The translations under genes were made by a program, and so were the position numbers. From Pseudalkalibacillus berkeleyi (GTDB lineage: Bacteria; Bacillota; Bacilli; Bacillales; Fictibacillaceae): 64,000 nt of DNA. The notes beneath the pieces are model-generated. The model saw only the letters and a program-made list of their open reading frames with translations, had not been told where the DNA came from and ran no database searches. Shown piece after piece: positions 26,919 through 36,799 of the stretch. Every line of letters begins with the position of its first letter. The first letter of the stretch is position 1. Location of the stretch: NCBI RefSeq assembly GCF_021608225.1, contig NZ_JAKIJS010000001.1:930001-994000 (forward strand), written 5' to 3'.

Positions 26919-26938
26919 ATTTGTTTATTTAAACAAAT
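26919..26938 (+). repeat. Perfect AT-rich palindrome upstream of dprA
   Basis: ATTTGTTTA at 26919-26927 and TAAACAAAT at 26930-26938 form a perfect 9-bp inverted repeat around TT. It could extend the sucD termination region or be a protein-binding site for dprA control. No ComK-type AAAA-N5-TTTT box was found nearby. Confidence 0.55.
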
Positions 26939-26980
26939 CTGTGTAACAAAAAAAGGATTTAAGGACATACATATCGAACG

Positions 26981-27007
26981 AAAGGTGAAGGTGTATTTGT
27001 CACCTTT
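26981..27007 (+). other. Hairpin in the dprA leader
   Basis: AAAGGTGA at 26981-26988 is complementary to TCACCTTT at 27000-27007, followed by GTCTT. It is a possible weak terminator or leader structure 57 bases before dprA. The left arm contains an AGGTGA Shine-Dalgarno-like sequence that would be masked by pairing. Confidence 0.4.
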
Positions 27008-27063
27008 GTCTTAACAGCGTACATAAACCTTAACATGCTAGTTTATTGAAAAAGGAGAATGGA

Positions 27064-27957
27064 TTGTTAGAAAATCGTGAAGTACGGTTCATGTATTTAT
27101 CTAATCACAAAGGTATTGGCAAAAAACTGTTATATCAATTATTGGACGAAGATCCTTCTTTAGAGATGATTTTTAAACTTAGCCCAATGCAATTAATGAA
27201 GAAAATTCATATCAATTCAAGTGTTGCGGAAAAGATCTTAAACGGTAGGAATCAAGAAAAATTTTTGAAACAGCTAGAATCATATGAAGAAGAAGGCATT
27301 CAAGTCATATCCATTTTGAACAACGTTTACCCTTCTCTATTGAAAGAAATTTATGATCCACCAATGGTGTTTTATGCAAAAGGCGATGTTCAATTATTGA
27401 ATCATCAATCATTACTCAGTGTAGTAGGTACGAGATACCCATCGAAAAATGGACAAGAAAGCTTGAAGAAGATCATCAATCCTTTAATCAATAACGGCTG
27501 GACCATCGTCAGTGGTTTAGCATACGGAATCGATATATTATCACATCAACAAGCTGTTCTACTATCAGGGAAGACGATTGCGGTGTTAGGAAGTGGATTT
27601 CATCATATTTATCCTAAAGAGCATATTGAAATTGCTAATGCGTTAGCCTCTCATCATCTCATTATTTCCGAATATCCACCTGACTGGAAACCTGCTAAAT
27701 GGCAATTTCCTGCACGCAATCGGATTATAAGTGGTCTTTCTAGGGGAACATTGATAATAGAGGCTCGGGAAAGAAGTGGATCGCTCATTACAGGTGATCA
27801 AGCTTTAAACCAAGGCAGAGAAGTTTTCGCAGTACCAGGATCGATAATAGAGCCAAGGTCTGCTGGCACCAATCGCTTGATACAACAAGGGGCGAAGCTG
27901 ACAACCTGTGCACAAGATATTTTAGATGAACTAGATCAGGTTACGACTTACGTTTGA
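27064..27957 (+). CDS. dprA: DNA-processing protein DprA (Smf)
   Basis: DprA loads RecA on incoming single-stranded DNA during transformation. The 297-residue protein has an N-terminal helical region and a Rossmann-like core with SVVGTRYPSKNGQ near 121, SGLAYGIDILSHQQA near 153, FPARNRIISGLSRGTL near 213 and ERSGSLITGDQAL near 236. The long frame begins at TTG 27046, but AAGGAG at 27052-27057 fits TTG 27064 best. Its last codons hold the candidate -35 of the topA promoter. Confidence 0.92.
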   Translation: MLENREVRFMYLSNHKGIGKKLLYQLLDEDPSLEMIFKLSPMQLMKKIHINSSVAEKILNGRNQEKFLKQLESYEEEGIQVISILNNVYPSLLKEIYDPPMVFYAKGDVQLLNHQSLLSVVGTRYPSKNGQESLKKIINPLINNGWTIVSGLAYGIDILSHQQAVLLSGKTIAVLGSGFHHIYPKEHIEIANALASHHLIISEYPPDWKPAKWQFPARNRIISGLSRGTLIIEARERSGSLITGDQALNQGREVFAVPGSIIEPRSAGTNRLIQQGAKLTTCAQDILDELDQVTTYV

Positions 27958-27980
27958 CAAACCAACTCTGTTTATACAAT
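27954..27980 (+). promoter_or_regulatory. Candidate promoter for topA
   Basis: A perfect TTGACA at 27954-27959 overlaps the dprA stop codon, and TACAAT lies at 27975-27980. The 15-base spacing is shorter than optimal, so activity may be sensitive to supercoiling. That is a known way to control topoisomerase genes, but it is inference here. Confidence 0.5.
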
Positions 27981-28027
27981 AATAGGGAAGATTTTAAAAT
28001 AAGAGAAAAGGGGGAGACATAAAAAAT

Positions 28028-30097
28028 ATGGCAGATTATTTAGTAATAGTAGAATCTCCCGCTAAAGCAAAAACGATTGAAAAATACTTAGGGAAAAAAT
28101 ATATCGTCAAAGCTTCAATGGGACATGTACGAGACTTACCTAAAAGCCAAATGGGTGTTGATGTAGAGGCGGATTTTGAACCTCGTTATATTACGATTCG
28201 CGGTAAAGGACCAGTTCTCAAAGAATTGAAAACGGCCGCAAAGAAAGTAAAGAAAATCTATCTAGCAGCTGACCCGGATCGCGAAGGGGAAGCGATTGCT
28301 TGGCATCTCGCTCATAGTTTAGACATGAAAGACCATTCGAATTGTCGAGTTGTATTTAATGAAATTACAAAGCAAGCAATCAAAGATTCATTTAAAAAGC
28401 CAAGAGCTATTAATATGAATCTTGTTGATGCCCAACAAGCGAGACGTGTGTTGGATAGACTGGTAGGGTATAACATAAGTCCGTTATTATGGAAGAAAGT
28501 TAAAAAAGGTTTAAGTGCAGGCCGCGTTCAAACCGTTGCCCTTCGTATGATTGTTGACAGAGAAAAGGAAATTCAAAACTTCAAGCCAGAAGAATACTGG
28601 AAAATTAAAGGGATATTTGATAAGGGTAGTGAGGAATTTGATGCTTCCTTCTTCGAACTAAATGGTAAGAAAGTAGACCTTTCTACAGAAGAAGATGTGA
28701 AAGGTGTCTTAAAACATATTAAAGGCAAGGATTTCGATGTGAAATCGGTTCAGAAAAAAGAACGAAAACGAAATCCCGCAGCTCCTTTTACAACTTCATC
28801 CCTCCAACAGGAAGCAGCAAGGAAGTTGAACTTCCGAGCAAAGAAAACGATGATGATCGCTCAACAGTTATATGAAGGGATTGCTATTGGAAAACAAGGA
28901 ACGGTCGGTTTGATTACATATATGAGAACTGACTCTACTCGTGTGTCTGACGTTGCAAAAGACGAGGCAAAACAGTATATTCAAGATACTTATGGATCTA
29001 AATTTTCTGCAAATCGCACGACTAGTAAAAAGTCCGGCAATACGCAGGATGCTCACGAAGCTGTTAGACCGACGTCAACATTAAGAGATCCAAAAGTTGT
29101 AAAGCAATTCTTGAGTCGCGATCAGCACCGATTATATAAGCTAATTTGGGAACGATTTGTAGCAAGTCAAATGGCTCCAGCGATTATGGATACTATGGCT
29201 GTAAATCTGGAAAATAACGGTGTGATGTTCAGAGCGAACGGCTCAAAAGTTAAGTTCCCGGGATTTATGAAAGTGTATGTTGAAGGAAATGATGATAACA
29301 AAAAAGATGAAGACAAAATCCTTCCTGACCTTAGGGAAGGAGATAAAGTTAAATCGAAAGAAATAGAACCTAGCCAACACTTTACACAGCCACCACCAAG
29401 ATATTCAGAAGCACGATTGGTCAAAACTATGGAAGAACTAGGTATAGGTCGACCATCCACCTATGCGCCGACTCTAGACACCATTCAACGACGAGGTTAT
29501 GTGGCGCTTGATGCACGGAAATTTGTTCCAACTGAATTAGGAGAAATTGTTTTAGACCTTATTCTTGAATTTTTCCCAGAAGTCATTAATGTTGAATTTA
29601 CAGCAGAAATGGAAACGAGTCTTGACCATGTCGAAGAAGGTACAGAAGAATGGAAGAGAGTTATAGAAGCCTTCTATAAAGAATTTGAAAAGAAATTAAA
29701 AATTGCAGAAGAAGAAATGAAAGAAGTTGAGATTCAAGATGAACCTGCTGGGGAAGATTGTGAAAAATGTGGCAGTGAAATGGTTTACAAAATGGGTCGA
29801 TATGGAAAATTCATGGCTTGTTCTAATTTTCCTGATTGTAGGAATACAAAACCGATTGTCAAAGACATAGGTGTGAAGTGTCCGACGTGTAAAGAAGGGA
29901 ACATCGTCGAGCGTAAGAGCAAGAAGAAACGCATATTCTATGGGTGCGATCGATATCCTACATGTGATTTTGTATCATGGGATAAACCGATCAATAGACC
30001 TTGTCCGAAATGTGACAGCTTACTTGTCGAGAAGAAAGCGAAGAAGAGTACGACAATTCAATGTACAAATTGTGACTATAAAGAGAAACAAAATTAG
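28028..30097 (+). CDS. topA: DNA topoisomerase I
   Basis: TopA relaxes negative supercoils by single-strand passage. The 689-residue protein has the TOPRIM domain (about 3-115) with [15 protein letters not shown] and [13 protein letters not shown]. The active-site tyrosine is in [12 protein letters not shown] near residue 300. Three C-terminal zinc-ribbon repeats follow at about 577-685, with [16 protein letters not shown] and CPKCDSLL. The length equals the B. subtilis enzyme. trmFO starts 11 bases after the stop. Confidence 0.97.
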   Translation: MADYLVIVESPAKAKTIEKYLGKKYIVKASMGHVRDLPKSQMGVDVEADFEPRYITIRGKGPVLKELKTAAKKVKKIYLAADPDREGEAIAWHLAHSLDMKDHSNCRVVFNEITKQAIKDSFKKPRAINMNLVDAQQARRVLDRLVGYNISPLLWKKVKKGLSAGRVQTVALRMIVDREKEIQNFKPEEYWKIKGIFDKGSEEFDASFFELNGKKVDLSTEEDVKGVLKHIKGKDFDVKSVQKKERKRNPAAPFTTSSLQQEAARKLNFRAKKTMMIAQQLYEGIAIGKQGTVGLITYMRTDSTRVSDVAKDEAKQYIQDTYGSKFSANRTTSKKSGNTQDAHEAVRPTSTLRDPKVVKQFLSRDQHRLYKLIWERFVASQMAPAIMDTMAVNLENNGVMFRANGSKVKFPGFMKVYVEGNDDNKKDEDKILPDLREGDKVKSKEIEPSQHFTQPPPRYSEARLVKTMEELGIGRPSTYAPTLDTIQRRGYVALDARKFVPTELGEIVLDLILEFFPEVINVEFTAEMETSLDHVEEGTEEWKRVIEAFYKEFEKKLKIAEEEMKEVEIQDEPAGEDCEKCGSEMVYKMGRYGKFMACSNFPDCRNTKPIVKDIGVKCPTCKEGNIVERKSKKKRIFYGCDRYPTCDFVSWDKPINRPCPKCDSLLVEKKAKKSTTIQCTNCDYKEKQN

Positions 30098-30108
30098 GGT
30101 GATTGAAA

Positions 30109-31416
30109 TTGACAGTTAAAGAAGTAAATGTTGTCGGTGCTGGATTGGCTGGCAGCGAAGCAGCTTGGCAATTAGCCAAAAGAGGAATACATGTTCATCT
30201 ATATGAAATGAGACCGAAGAAACAAACCCCAGCTCATCATACAGATAAGTTTGCTGAATTGGTTTGTAGTAACTCATTGAGATCCAATGCACTTACAAAT
30301 GCAGTAGGTGTCCTTAAAGAAGAAATGAGACAATTAGACTCAGTTATTATACAAAGTGCAGATGAATGTTCGGTCCCGGCCGGTGGTGCACTTGCTGTTG
30401 ATCGACATGAATTTGCAGCAAGGGTCACTGAAAGAGTGAAAGGTCATCCGAATGTCACTGTGCACGATGAAGAAATAACTGAAATACCAAATAGTCCTAC
30501 GATTATTGCGACGGGCCCTCTAACCTCTAAAGACCTATCTAATTCATTGAAAGCATTGACGGGTGAGGAGTATCTATACTTTTACGATGCGGCAGCACCA
30601 ATCATTGAAGTGGACAGCATCGATCGTGACAAAGTATACTTGAAGTCTCGTTATGATAAAGGCGAGGCAGCGTATTTGAATTGTCCGATGACTGAAGAAG
30701 AATTCGATCGTTTCTATGAAGCGCTCATCAGTGCAGAAACTGTACCGCTGAAAGAATTTGAGAAAGAGGTCTTCTTCGAAGGATGTATGCCAGTCGAAGT
30801 CATGGCATCACGAGGTAGAAAGACATTATTATTCGGACCGATGAAGCCAGTAGGATTAGAAGATCCTAAGACTGGAAAAACACCATTTGCTGTTGTACAG
30901 CTACGCCAAGATAATAAATCTGGAACGCTTTATAATATTGTTGGTTTTCAAACGCATATGAAGTGGGGACCTCAAAAAGATGTGATCCGCTTAATTCCAG
31001 GGCTTGAAAATGCTGATATTGTTCGTTATGGTGTTATGCACAGAAATACATTTATTAATTCTCCTAATCTGTTAAAGCCGACATATCAATATAAAGACAG
31101 AGACGATTTGTTCTTTGCTGGACAAATGACTGGTGTCGAAGGGTATGTAGAAAGTGCAGCATCAGGGCTGATTGCTGGTCTAAACGCAGCACGATTTATG
31201 AGTGATGAAGAGCCAGTTGTATTCCCATCGGAAACAGCATTGGGGAGCATGGCTGAATATATTACAACAGCAAATCCGAAGAACTTTCAACCGATTAATT
31301 CTAATTTCGGTCTATTCCCTCCGTTAGAGAAGAGGATTAAAAATAAGAAAGAACGAAATGAAAAGATTGCTTCCAGAGCATTGGAAACAATTCAGAATTT
31401 TTTAACAAAGATGTGA
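30109..31416 (+). CDS. trmFO: Folate-dependent tRNA U54 methyltransferase TrmFO (Gid)
   Basis: TrmFO makes ribothymidine-54 in tRNA using methylenetetrahydrofolate and FADH2. The 435-residue flavoprotein has the FAD loop [16 protein letters not shown] near 6-21, [18 protein letters not shown] near 42-60, and [17 protein letters not shown] near 345. Two TTG codons can start the frame, 30103 and 30109; AGGGTGA at 30096-30102 favours 30109. The order topA-trmFO-xerC is conserved in Bacillus. Confidence 0.95.
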   Translation: MTVKEVNVVGAGLAGSEAAWQLAKRGIHVHLYEMRPKKQTPAHHTDKFAELVCSNSLRSNALTNAVGVLKEEMRQLDSVIIQSADECSVPAGGALAVDRHEFAARVTERVKGHPNVTVHDEEITEIPNSPTIIATGPLTSKDLSNSLKALTGEEYLYFYDAAAPIIEVDSIDRDKVYLKSRYDKGEAAYLNCPMTEEEFDRFYEALISAETVPLKEFEKEVFFEGCMPVEVMASRGRKTLLFGPMKPVGLEDPKTGKTPFAVVQLRQDNKSGTLYNIVGFQTHMKWGPQKDVIRLIPGLENADIVRYGVMHRNTFINSPNLLKPTYQYKDRDDLFFAGQMTGVEGYVESAASGLIAGLNAARFMSDEEPVVFPSETALGSMAEYITTANPKNFQPINSNFGLFPPLEKRIKNKKERNEKIASRALETIQNFLTKM

Positions 31417-31423
31417 ATATATA

Positions 31424-31452
31424 TTGTCAAGGCCTCTATGTTGTGATACTAT
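31424..31452 (+). promoter_or_regulatory. Sigma-A promoter for xerC-hslVU-codY
   Basis: TTGTCA at 31424-31429 and TACTAT at 31447-31452 are separated by 17 bases, one mismatch each. It lies 59 bases before xerC and just after the trmFO stop. Confidence 0.7.
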
Positions 31453-31510
31453 GTAGGGGTCTTTATGCTAATTGTAATACTATTCAGAAAAATAGGAAGT
31501 TGATTGGAAT

Positions 31511-32398
31511 ATGGAAGATGAGATTCGACTGTTTATCGAATATTTACAAATTGAGAAAAACAGTTCTTCACATACCGTCATTAATTACCAAAAAGACATC
31601 GGAGATTTTGTCGTATTCATGAAGCAGCAAGGCTTGGACCAATTTGCTGCTGTTTCTTATGTTCACGTACGTCATTATTTAACCATTCTCCATGAAAAGA
31701 AATTTGCAAGGAATTCTGTGGCAAGAAAGATCTCATCATTAAGAAGCCTCTATCGATTTTTACTTAGAGAAGATTTGGTGCCTCAGAACCCATTTCAAAT
31801 GACTTCTTTACCGAGAAAAACAGAGCGACTCCCCAAATTCTTTTATCAGGAAGAAGTTGAGGAGTTGTTTAAGGTTTCAGACCTTCATACACCTCTCGGC
31901 CAGAGAAACCAAACCTTACTTGAGTTTTTATACGGTACAGGTATCCGTGTCAGTGAATGTTGTGATTTAAACGTTCAAGATATAGATACGACAATTGAAA
32001 CCATTTTGGTCCGTGGTAAAGGTAGGAAGGAACGTTATGTACCAATAGGTGTATATGCTTTGGAGGCATTAGACCGTTACTTGAAAGATGGAAGGCAAGC
32101 CTTAATGAAATCCCAAACACACAATAAGCTATTTGTGAATTATAAAGGAGACCCACTCACGACAAGAGGGGTTCGTAAAGTATTGCAAAAGATCATCAAG
32201 TCAACCTCTTTAACAATGAAAATAACACCTCATATGATGCGTCACACATTCGCGACTCATTTATTAAATGAAGGAGCTGACTTAAGGGCTGTCCAAGAGC
32301 TGTTAGGCCATGCGCAATTATCTTCAACGCAGGTTTATACACATGTTACAAAAGACCGGTTGCAACAGCTTTACCGATCTTATCATCCAAGAGCCTAG
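31511..32398 (+). CDS. xerC: Tyrosine recombinase XerC (CodV)
   Basis: XerC with XerD resolves chromosome dimers at the dif site. The 295-residue protein has an N-terminal SAM-like core-binding domain (1-95) and a catalytic domain with Arg146, Lys170, His241, Arg244, His267 and the nucleophile Tyr276, so the site is complete. Position in front of hslVU-codY identifies it as the B. subtilis codV counterpart and not an integrase from a mobile element. The ribosome binding site is weak. Confidence 0.94.
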   Translation: MEDEIRLFIEYLQIEKNSSSHTVINYQKDIGDFVVFMKQQGLDQFAAVSYVHVRHYLTILHEKKFARNSVARKISSLRSLYRFLLREDLVPQNPFQMTSLPRKTERLPKFFYQEEVEELFKVSDLHTPLGQRNQTLLEFLYGTGIRVSECCDLNVQDIDTTIETILVRGKGRKERYVPIGVYALEALDRYLKDGRQALMKSQTHNKLFVNYKGDPLTTRGVRKVLQKIIKSTSLTMKITPHMMRHTFATHLLNEGADLRAVQELLGHAQLSSTQVYTHVTKDRLQQLYRSYHPRA

Positions 32399-32433
32399 CA
32401 ATAGAAAGACAATGTGAGGAGGTTGTTAGTGAT

Positions 32434-32976
32434 ATGAATACATTTCACGCTACTACAATATTTGCAGTGCAGCATAACGGGGGATTCGCAATGGCGGGAG
32501 ACGGCCAAGTGACCTTCGGCAATGCGGTGGTCATGAAACATACTGCACGAAAAGTCCGTAAACTTTATGATGGAAAAGTACTAGCAGGATTTGCAGGTTC
32601 TGTTGCAGATGCATTTACATTGTTTGAGAAATTTGAAGCGAAATTGGAAGAGTACAATGGTAATCTTCAACGTTCTGCTGTTGAACTTGCGAAAGAATGG
32701 CGAGGAGATAAAATCCTCAGAAGGCTTGAAGCGATGTTAATTGTAATGAACCAAGAGACGATGTTACTTGTATCTGGTACAGGTGAAGTAATTGAACCAG
32801 ACGATGGCATTCTTTCGATTGGTTCAGGGGGAAATTATGCACTTGCTGCTGGAAGAGCTTTGAAAAAGCACGGAGAGCACTTAACGGCTAAAGACATCGC
32901 CAAGAGCGCTTTAGAAATTGCTGCTGATATTTGTGTATATACGAATGATCAAATCATTGTTGAACAATTAACTTGA
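32434..32976 (+). CDS. hslV: ATP-dependent protease subunit HslV (ClpQ, CodW)
   Basis: HslV is the proteasome-like peptidase that works with HslU. The 180-residue protein reads [20 protein letters not shown] at its N-terminus, then [20 protein letters not shown] and [11 protein letters not shown]. In B. subtilis the mature enzyme is reported to start with Ser in a five-residue extension. Here the second residue is Asn (MNTFHATT), so the nucleophile is more likely a threonine of TTI, or Thr3, after processing. GAGGAGG lies 11 bases upstream of the ATG, slightly far. No alternative in-frame start is available. Confidence 0.95.
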   Translation: MNTFHATTIFAVQHNGGFAMAGDGQVTFGNAVVMKHTARKVRKLYDGKVLAGFAGSVADAFTLFEKFEAKLEEYNGNLQRSAVELAKEWRGDKILRRLEAMLIVMNQETMLLVSGTGEVIEPDDGILSIGSGGNYALAAGRALKKHGEHLTAKDIAKSALEIAADICVYTNDQIIVEQLT

Positions 32977-32992
32977 AACGGGGGAGTTTGGC

Positions 32993-34393
32993 ATGATGAA
33001 CATGAATTATACACCTAGACAAATTGTCGAACGATTAGATCAGTTCATTGTCGGACAACACAGTGCGAAGAAAGCTGTCGCGATCGCCTTAAGAAACCGA
33101 TATCGTAGAAATCTAATTGATGAATCGATAAGAGAAGAAGTCGTTCCGAAGAATATCTTAATGATTGGTCCAACAGGCGTAGGGAAAACTGAAATAGCTA
33201 GAAGGTTGGCTAAAGTTGTAGGAGCACCTTTTATTAAGGTGGAAGCAACTAAATTTACTGAGGTTGGTTATGTAGGTCGTGATGTTGAATCAATGGTACG
33301 TGATTTAGTTGAAACATCAATTCGGATCGTAAAAGAAGAAAAAATGGTCGGTGTTAAAGAGAGAGCAGAAGAAAATGCGAATAAGCGCATAGTTGAGTTA
33401 CTCGTCCCATCCAAGAAGCCTGACCAAAATGCATACAAAAATCCACTTGAGATGTTGTTTGGAAATCAACAACAGACGAACACGTCAACAGAAGCAGATG
33501 TCGAAAAAGATCAAATTGCAACACGTAGGAAACAAATTGCTCATCAGCTTGCATTAGGTGAGCTTGAAGACCGATATATCACGGTTGAGGTTGAAGAACA
33601 AAATCAGAATATGATGGATATGTTTCAAGGTTCAGGTTTAGAACAAATGGGTATGAATATGCAAGATATGCTAGGCAACTTAATGCCGAAGAAAAAGAAG
33701 AAAAGAAAACTTACCGTAAGGGAAGCGAGAAAAGTCTTGACCCATGAGGAAGCTCAAAAATTAATAGATATGGATGAAGTTAGTCAAGAAGCAGTTATAA
33801 GAGCAGAACAAACGGGTATGATTTTTATAGATGAGATTGATAAAATCGCAGGAAAGGGTAATCAATCAGCAGATGTGTCTCGTGAAGGCGTTCAAAGGGA
33901 TATACTACCGATTGTAGAAGGGTCTACCGTTGTCACAAAATATGGTCCTGTAAAGACAGACCACGTGCTTTTTGTTGCTGCTGGAGCTTTCCATACTGCG
34001 AAACCATCTGATCTTATCCCTGAGTTACAAGGGAGATTTCCAATCCGAGTGGAGTTAAATAGTTTGACAATCGATGATTTCGTCTCTATTCTGATAGAGC
34101 CTGATAATGCACTCACAAAGCAATATGAAGCCCTTTTGAAAACAGAAGGTATAAACATAGAATTTTCTGACGATGCTATTCGTAGAATTGCTACTATCGC
34201 AACAGAAGTGAATCAACATACTGATAATATCGGAGCAAGACGTTTACACACCATTTTGGAAAAGCTACTAGAAGATCTATCGTTTGAAGCGCCTGATATA
34301 TCACTCGAAACGGTTACCATCACACAAAAATATGTTGATGAAAAGCTAGGAGCCATAGCAAAAGACCGAGATTTAAGCCAGTACATTTTATAA
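32993..34393 (+). CDS. hslU: ATP-dependent protease ATPase subunit HslU (ClpY)
   Basis: HslU is the AAA+ unfoldase that feeds HslV. The 466-residue protein starts [17 protein letters not shown] and has Walker [10 protein letters not shown] near 63. A substrate-gripping pore loop, GYVGRDVES, lies near 91, and an I-domain insertion covers about 110-240. Walker B is in [11 protein letters not shown] near 275, with sensor and C-domain regions ending in [11 protein letters not shown] at 32993 or 32996 could start it. It lies 16 bases after hslV. Confidence 0.96.
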   Translation: MMNMNYTPRQIVERLDQFIVGQHSAKKAVAIALRNRYRRNLIDESIREEVVPKNILMIGPTGVGKTEIARRLAKVVGAPFIKVEATKFTEVGYVGRDVESMVRDLVETSIRIVKEEKMVGVKERAEENANKRIVELLVPSKKPDQNAYKNPLEMLFGNQQQTNTSTEADVEKDQIATRRKQIAHQLALGELEDRYITVEVEEQNQNMMDMFQGSGLEQMGMNMQDMLGNLMPKKKKKRKLTVREARKVLTHEEAQKLIDMDEVSQEAVIRAEQTGMIFIDEIDKIAGKGNQSADVSREGVQRDILPIVEGSTVVTKYGPVKTDHVLFVAAGAFHTAKPSDLIPELQGRFPIRVELNSLTIDDFVSILIEPDNALTKQYEALLKTEGINIEFSDDAIRRIATIATEVNQHTDNIGARRLHTILEKLLEDLSFEAPDISLETVTITQKYVDEKLGAIAKDRDLSQYIL

Positions 34394-34412
34394 TCATAGG
34401 AGGAGTTACAAA

Positions 34413-35192
34413 ATGAATTTATTAGAGAAAACACGTAAAATTAATGCCTTATTACAAGAGTCTGGTGGTAAACCAGTTAACTTTAAAGAAATGGCCGGTA
34501 CACTTCGGGATGTCATTGAAGCGAACATTTTCGTCGTAAGTCGCCGTGGTAAGCTATTAGGTTATTCTCTCAATCAAGAAATTGAAAATGAGAGAATGAA
34601 AAAGATGCTCGTTGAACGTCAATTTCCAACTGACTATACAAAAAACTTGTTCAATATAACTGAAACATCGTCTAACCTAGATATCCACAGTGACTATACA
34701 GCTTTCCCTGTTGAAAATAAAGAGCTATTCAACCGCGGATTAACGACGATTGTTCCGATTGTTGGGGCTGGTGACCGCTTAGGAACGTTAATTTTGTCAA
34801 GATTAAATGATTCATTCCAAGATGATGATCTGATTTTAGCTGAATATGGAGCTACTGTTGTTGGTACAGAGATTTTACGTGAGAAAACCGAAGAAATAGA
34901 AGAAGAGGCTCGTAACAAAGCTGTTGTTCAAATGGCGATTAGTTCTTTATCTTATAGTGAACTTGAAGCAATTGAACATATCTTTGAAGAGTTAGACGGA
35001 AACGAAGGATTACTTGTTGCAAGTAAAATTGCTGACCGAGTTGGAATTACCCGCTCAGTCATTGTCAATGCGCTACGTAAACTAGAGAGCGCTGGTGTAA
35101 TTGAATCTCGTTCGCTCGGAATGAAAGGTACTTACATTAAAGTCTTAAACGACAAGTTCTTACACGAATTATCTAAACTTAAAGCAATGTAA
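34413..35192 (+). CDS. codY: GTP-sensing pleiotropic repressor CodY
   Basis: CodY senses GTP and branched-chain amino acids and represses nutrient, competence and motility genes. The 259-residue protein has an N-terminal GAF domain (about 1-155) and a C-terminal winged helix-turn-helix (about 180-259) with [20 protein letters not shown] followed by [13 protein letters not shown]. Length is standard. AGGAGG precedes the ATG. It ends the xerC operon and is followed by a very strong terminator, with the flagellar operon next. Confidence 0.97.
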   Translation: MNLLEKTRKINALLQESGGKPVNFKEMAGTLRDVIEANIFVVSRRGKLLGYSLNQEIENERMKKMLVERQFPTDYTKNLFNITETSSNLDIHSDYTAFPVENKELFNRGLTTIVPIVGAGDRLGTLILSRLNDSFQDDDLILAEYGATVVGTEILREKTEEIEEEARNKAVVQMAISSLSYSELEAIEHIFEELDGNEGLLVASKIADRVGITRSVIVNALRKLESAGVIESRSLGMKGTYIKVLNDKFLHELSKLKAM

Positions 35193-35204
35193 CTTTCTAA
35201 ATAT

Positions 35205-35263
35205 AACAAGGGGCTGTCCAGAAATCAGTGATAACTGATTCTCTGACAGCCCCTTGTTTTTTG
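35205..35263 (+). terminator. Rho-independent terminator after codY
   Basis: AACAAGGGGCTGTC at 35205-35218 pairs perfectly with GACAGCCCCTTGTT at 35245-35258. An inner stem AATCAGT/ACTGATT lengthens it, and TTTTTT follows. It isolates codY from the flagellar operon. Confidence 0.95.
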
Positions 35264-35458
35264 TTTTTCACATTTTGATAAGATGACAGGAATGACAGGA
35301 AATGAATTTTTTGTCGAAATATCAGATTTATTGGCAGGAATTCGCCTGAATAACGAGGAATTAATAGTAATAGATTACTACAAAAATGCTATGAGTATAA
35401 AGTACTGTATAAATAATGGGGCTTTATATCGAAAAAAATCGAAATATCGTAAATAACA
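35264..35458 (+). promoter_or_regulatory. AT-rich upstream region of the fla/che operon with repeated motifs
   Basis: This is the non-terminator part of the 359-base gap. ATGACAGGA is repeated in tandem at 35283-35291 and 35292-35300. TCGAAATATC occurs at 35314-35323 and 35439-35448, with a related ATCGAAA just before the second copy. I found no gene. The motifs may be regulator sites, but I cannot match them to a known factor; the best CodY-box match has six mismatches. Confidence 0.45.
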
Positions 35459-35487
35459 TAGACAGTACGGTTAATATTCTATAAAAT
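35459..35487 (+). promoter_or_regulatory. Candidate sigma-A promoter of the fla/che operon
   Basis: TAGACA at 35459-35464 and TAAAAT at 35482-35487 are separated by 17 bases. It lies 64 bases before flgB. The major fla/che promoter of B. subtilis also lies just upstream of flgB. Confidence 0.55.
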
Positions 35488-35551
35488 ACATCTGAAAGCA
35501 GATAAGTAAATTGTTGGTTTTTAAGGAAATTTTACTATTAGGAGGATGGAT

Positions 35552-35938
35552 ATGCTAAATTCAAGTACAATACAAAAACTTGAACATGCATTAAACTATC
35601 GTTCTTTAAATCATAAGACGATCGCAAATAATATAGCTAATGCAGATACGCCTAACTATAAAGCGCAATCTGTTCAGTTCAAGGATGCATTAAATACCTC
35701 AATGAAAGCATATCGTACGGACGCTCAGCACATCCCATTCTCATCTGAAACTACAGTTAATCGCCCTTTTAACGTTAAGACTAATGCGAACACGTCATAC
35801 TCCCACAATGGAAATAACGTTGATACGGATAAGGAAATGGCAAAAATGGCAGAGAACCAACTTTACTATCAAGCTCTTATCCAACGCATGAATGGGAAAT
35901 TGAGTTCTATGAAAATGGTGATAGGAGGAGGAAGGTAG
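35552..35938 (+). CDS. flgB: Flagellar proximal rod protein FlgB
   Basis: FlgB forms the proximal rod of the flagellar basal body. The 128-residue protein has the rod-family N-terminal motif NIANADTPNYKAQSVQF near 31 and the C-terminal LYYQALIQRMNGKLSSMKM. An in-frame ATG at 35546 exists, but GGAGG at 35541-35545 supports ATG 35552. It is the first gene of the operon, and flgC starts immediately after its stop. Confidence 0.96.
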   Translation: MLNSSTIQKLEHALNYRSLNHKTIANNIANADTPNYKAQSVQFKDALNTSMKAYRTDAQHIPFSSETTVNRPFNVKTNANTSYSHNGNNVDTDKEMAKMAENQLYYQALIQRMNGKLSSMKMVIGGGR

Positions 35939-36385
35939 ATGGGCATGTTTAATTCAATCAATATTTCAGCTTCTGCACTTACAGCGCAGCGATTAAGAAT
36001 GGATGTTGCCTCTTCAAATATCGCCAATGCTGATACGACAAGAGGAAAATTAGTGAATGGTGAGTGGGAGCCCTACAAACGGAAAATGGTCGTATTTCAA
36101 CCGAAATCCGAAGGCTTCCAGTCGATGCTCTCAAAAGCCCAAAATCATTCAAAAACCAATGGTGTTCAGGCAACTGAAATGAGAGATGACAAGCAACCCT
36201 TTAAATTGGCCTATCAACCAGATCACCCTGATGCAGATGCGCAAGGTTATGTAAAATTGCCGAATGTCGATCCTCTTAAGGAAATGGTAGATTTAATGAG
36301 TTCAACACGATCCTATGAAGCGAATGTAACAGTAATGAATGCGGCTAAAGGTATGTATATGAAGGCGCTCGAAATAGGGAGATAG
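35939..36385 (+). CDS. flgC: Flagellar proximal rod protein FlgC
   Basis: FlgC is another rod subunit. The 148-residue protein starts GMFNSINISASALTAQRLRM and has ASSNIANADTTRG near 25 and the C-terminal heptad-rich RSYEANVTVMNAAKGMYMKALEI. It abuts flgB with no gap. GGAGGAGG within the end of flgB is the ribosome binding site. Confidence 0.96.
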   Translation: MGMFNSINISASALTAQRLRMDVASSNIANADTTRGKLVNGEWEPYKRKMVVFQPKSEGFQSMLSKAQNHSKTNGVQATEMRDDKQPFKLAYQPDHPDADAQGYVKLPNVDPLKEMVDLMSSTRSYEANVTVMNAAKGMYMKALEIGR

Positions 36386-36399
36386 AGGTGGTTTAGAAG

Positions 36400-36693
36400 A
36401 TGAATTCAATACAAATGAATAAGATTATGCCTACAACGACACAGATAAAGCCAGTCACGCCTGACCAAGCACGATCAGAAATGGCAACTTCTTTTAAAGA
36501 GATGTTACAACAAGTAAATGATGCACAGTTAAAATCGGATGCTGAAACAGAAAAACTCGTTTCAGGTAAATCTGACAATTTACATAATGTAATGATCACA
36601 GCAGAAAAAGCTAGTATTACATTGCAAACCGCTGTTGAAGTAAGAAATAAAGCAGTTGAGGCATATCAAGAAATTATGAGGATGCAAGTGTAA
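36400..36693 (+). CDS. fliE: Flagellar hook-basal body protein FliE
   Basis: FliE links the MS ring to the rod and is exported early. The 97-residue protein has the conserved C-terminal half with FKEMLQQVNDAQLKSD, LHNVMITAEKASITLQTAVE and AYQEIMRM. It starts 14 bases after flgC and is followed by a 106-base gap. Confidence 0.95.
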   Translation: MNSIQMNKIMPTTTQIKPVTPDQARSEMATSFKEMLQQVNDAQLKSDAETEKLVSGKSDNLHNVMITAEKASITLQTAVEVRNKAVEAYQEIMRMQV

Positions 36694-36755
36694 ATTTGTG
36701 CTATAAAAATATTATTTTCGTACATAACTTTCGAAAAGTGAAAATGTTTTTTGTC

Positions 36756-36779
36756 CATTGAAATGAAACTTTTTCAATG
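36756..36779 (+). other. Inverted repeat between fliE and fliF
   Basis: CATTGAAA at 36756-36763 is complementary to TTTCAATG at 36772-36779, 20 bases before the fliF start. There is no T-run. It may stabilise or process the long operon mRNA. Confidence 0.4.
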
Positions 36780-36799
36780 ACTGACGACCGGGGGATAAA

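Noticed and set aside
31413-31622. 69-codon frame overlapping the trmFO end and the xerC start
   Set aside because: It overlaps the xerC promoter and coding start in a different frame and has no recognisable sequence.
35310-35330. Possible CodY box upstream of flgB
   Set aside because: The best alignment to AATTTTCWGAAAATT around 35310-35325 has six mismatches, which is too weak to claim.
35449-35478. SigD-type promoter (TAAA ... GTTAATAT) before flgB
   Set aside because: Only 5 of 8 bases match GCCGATAT; the sigma-A candidate overlapping it is better.
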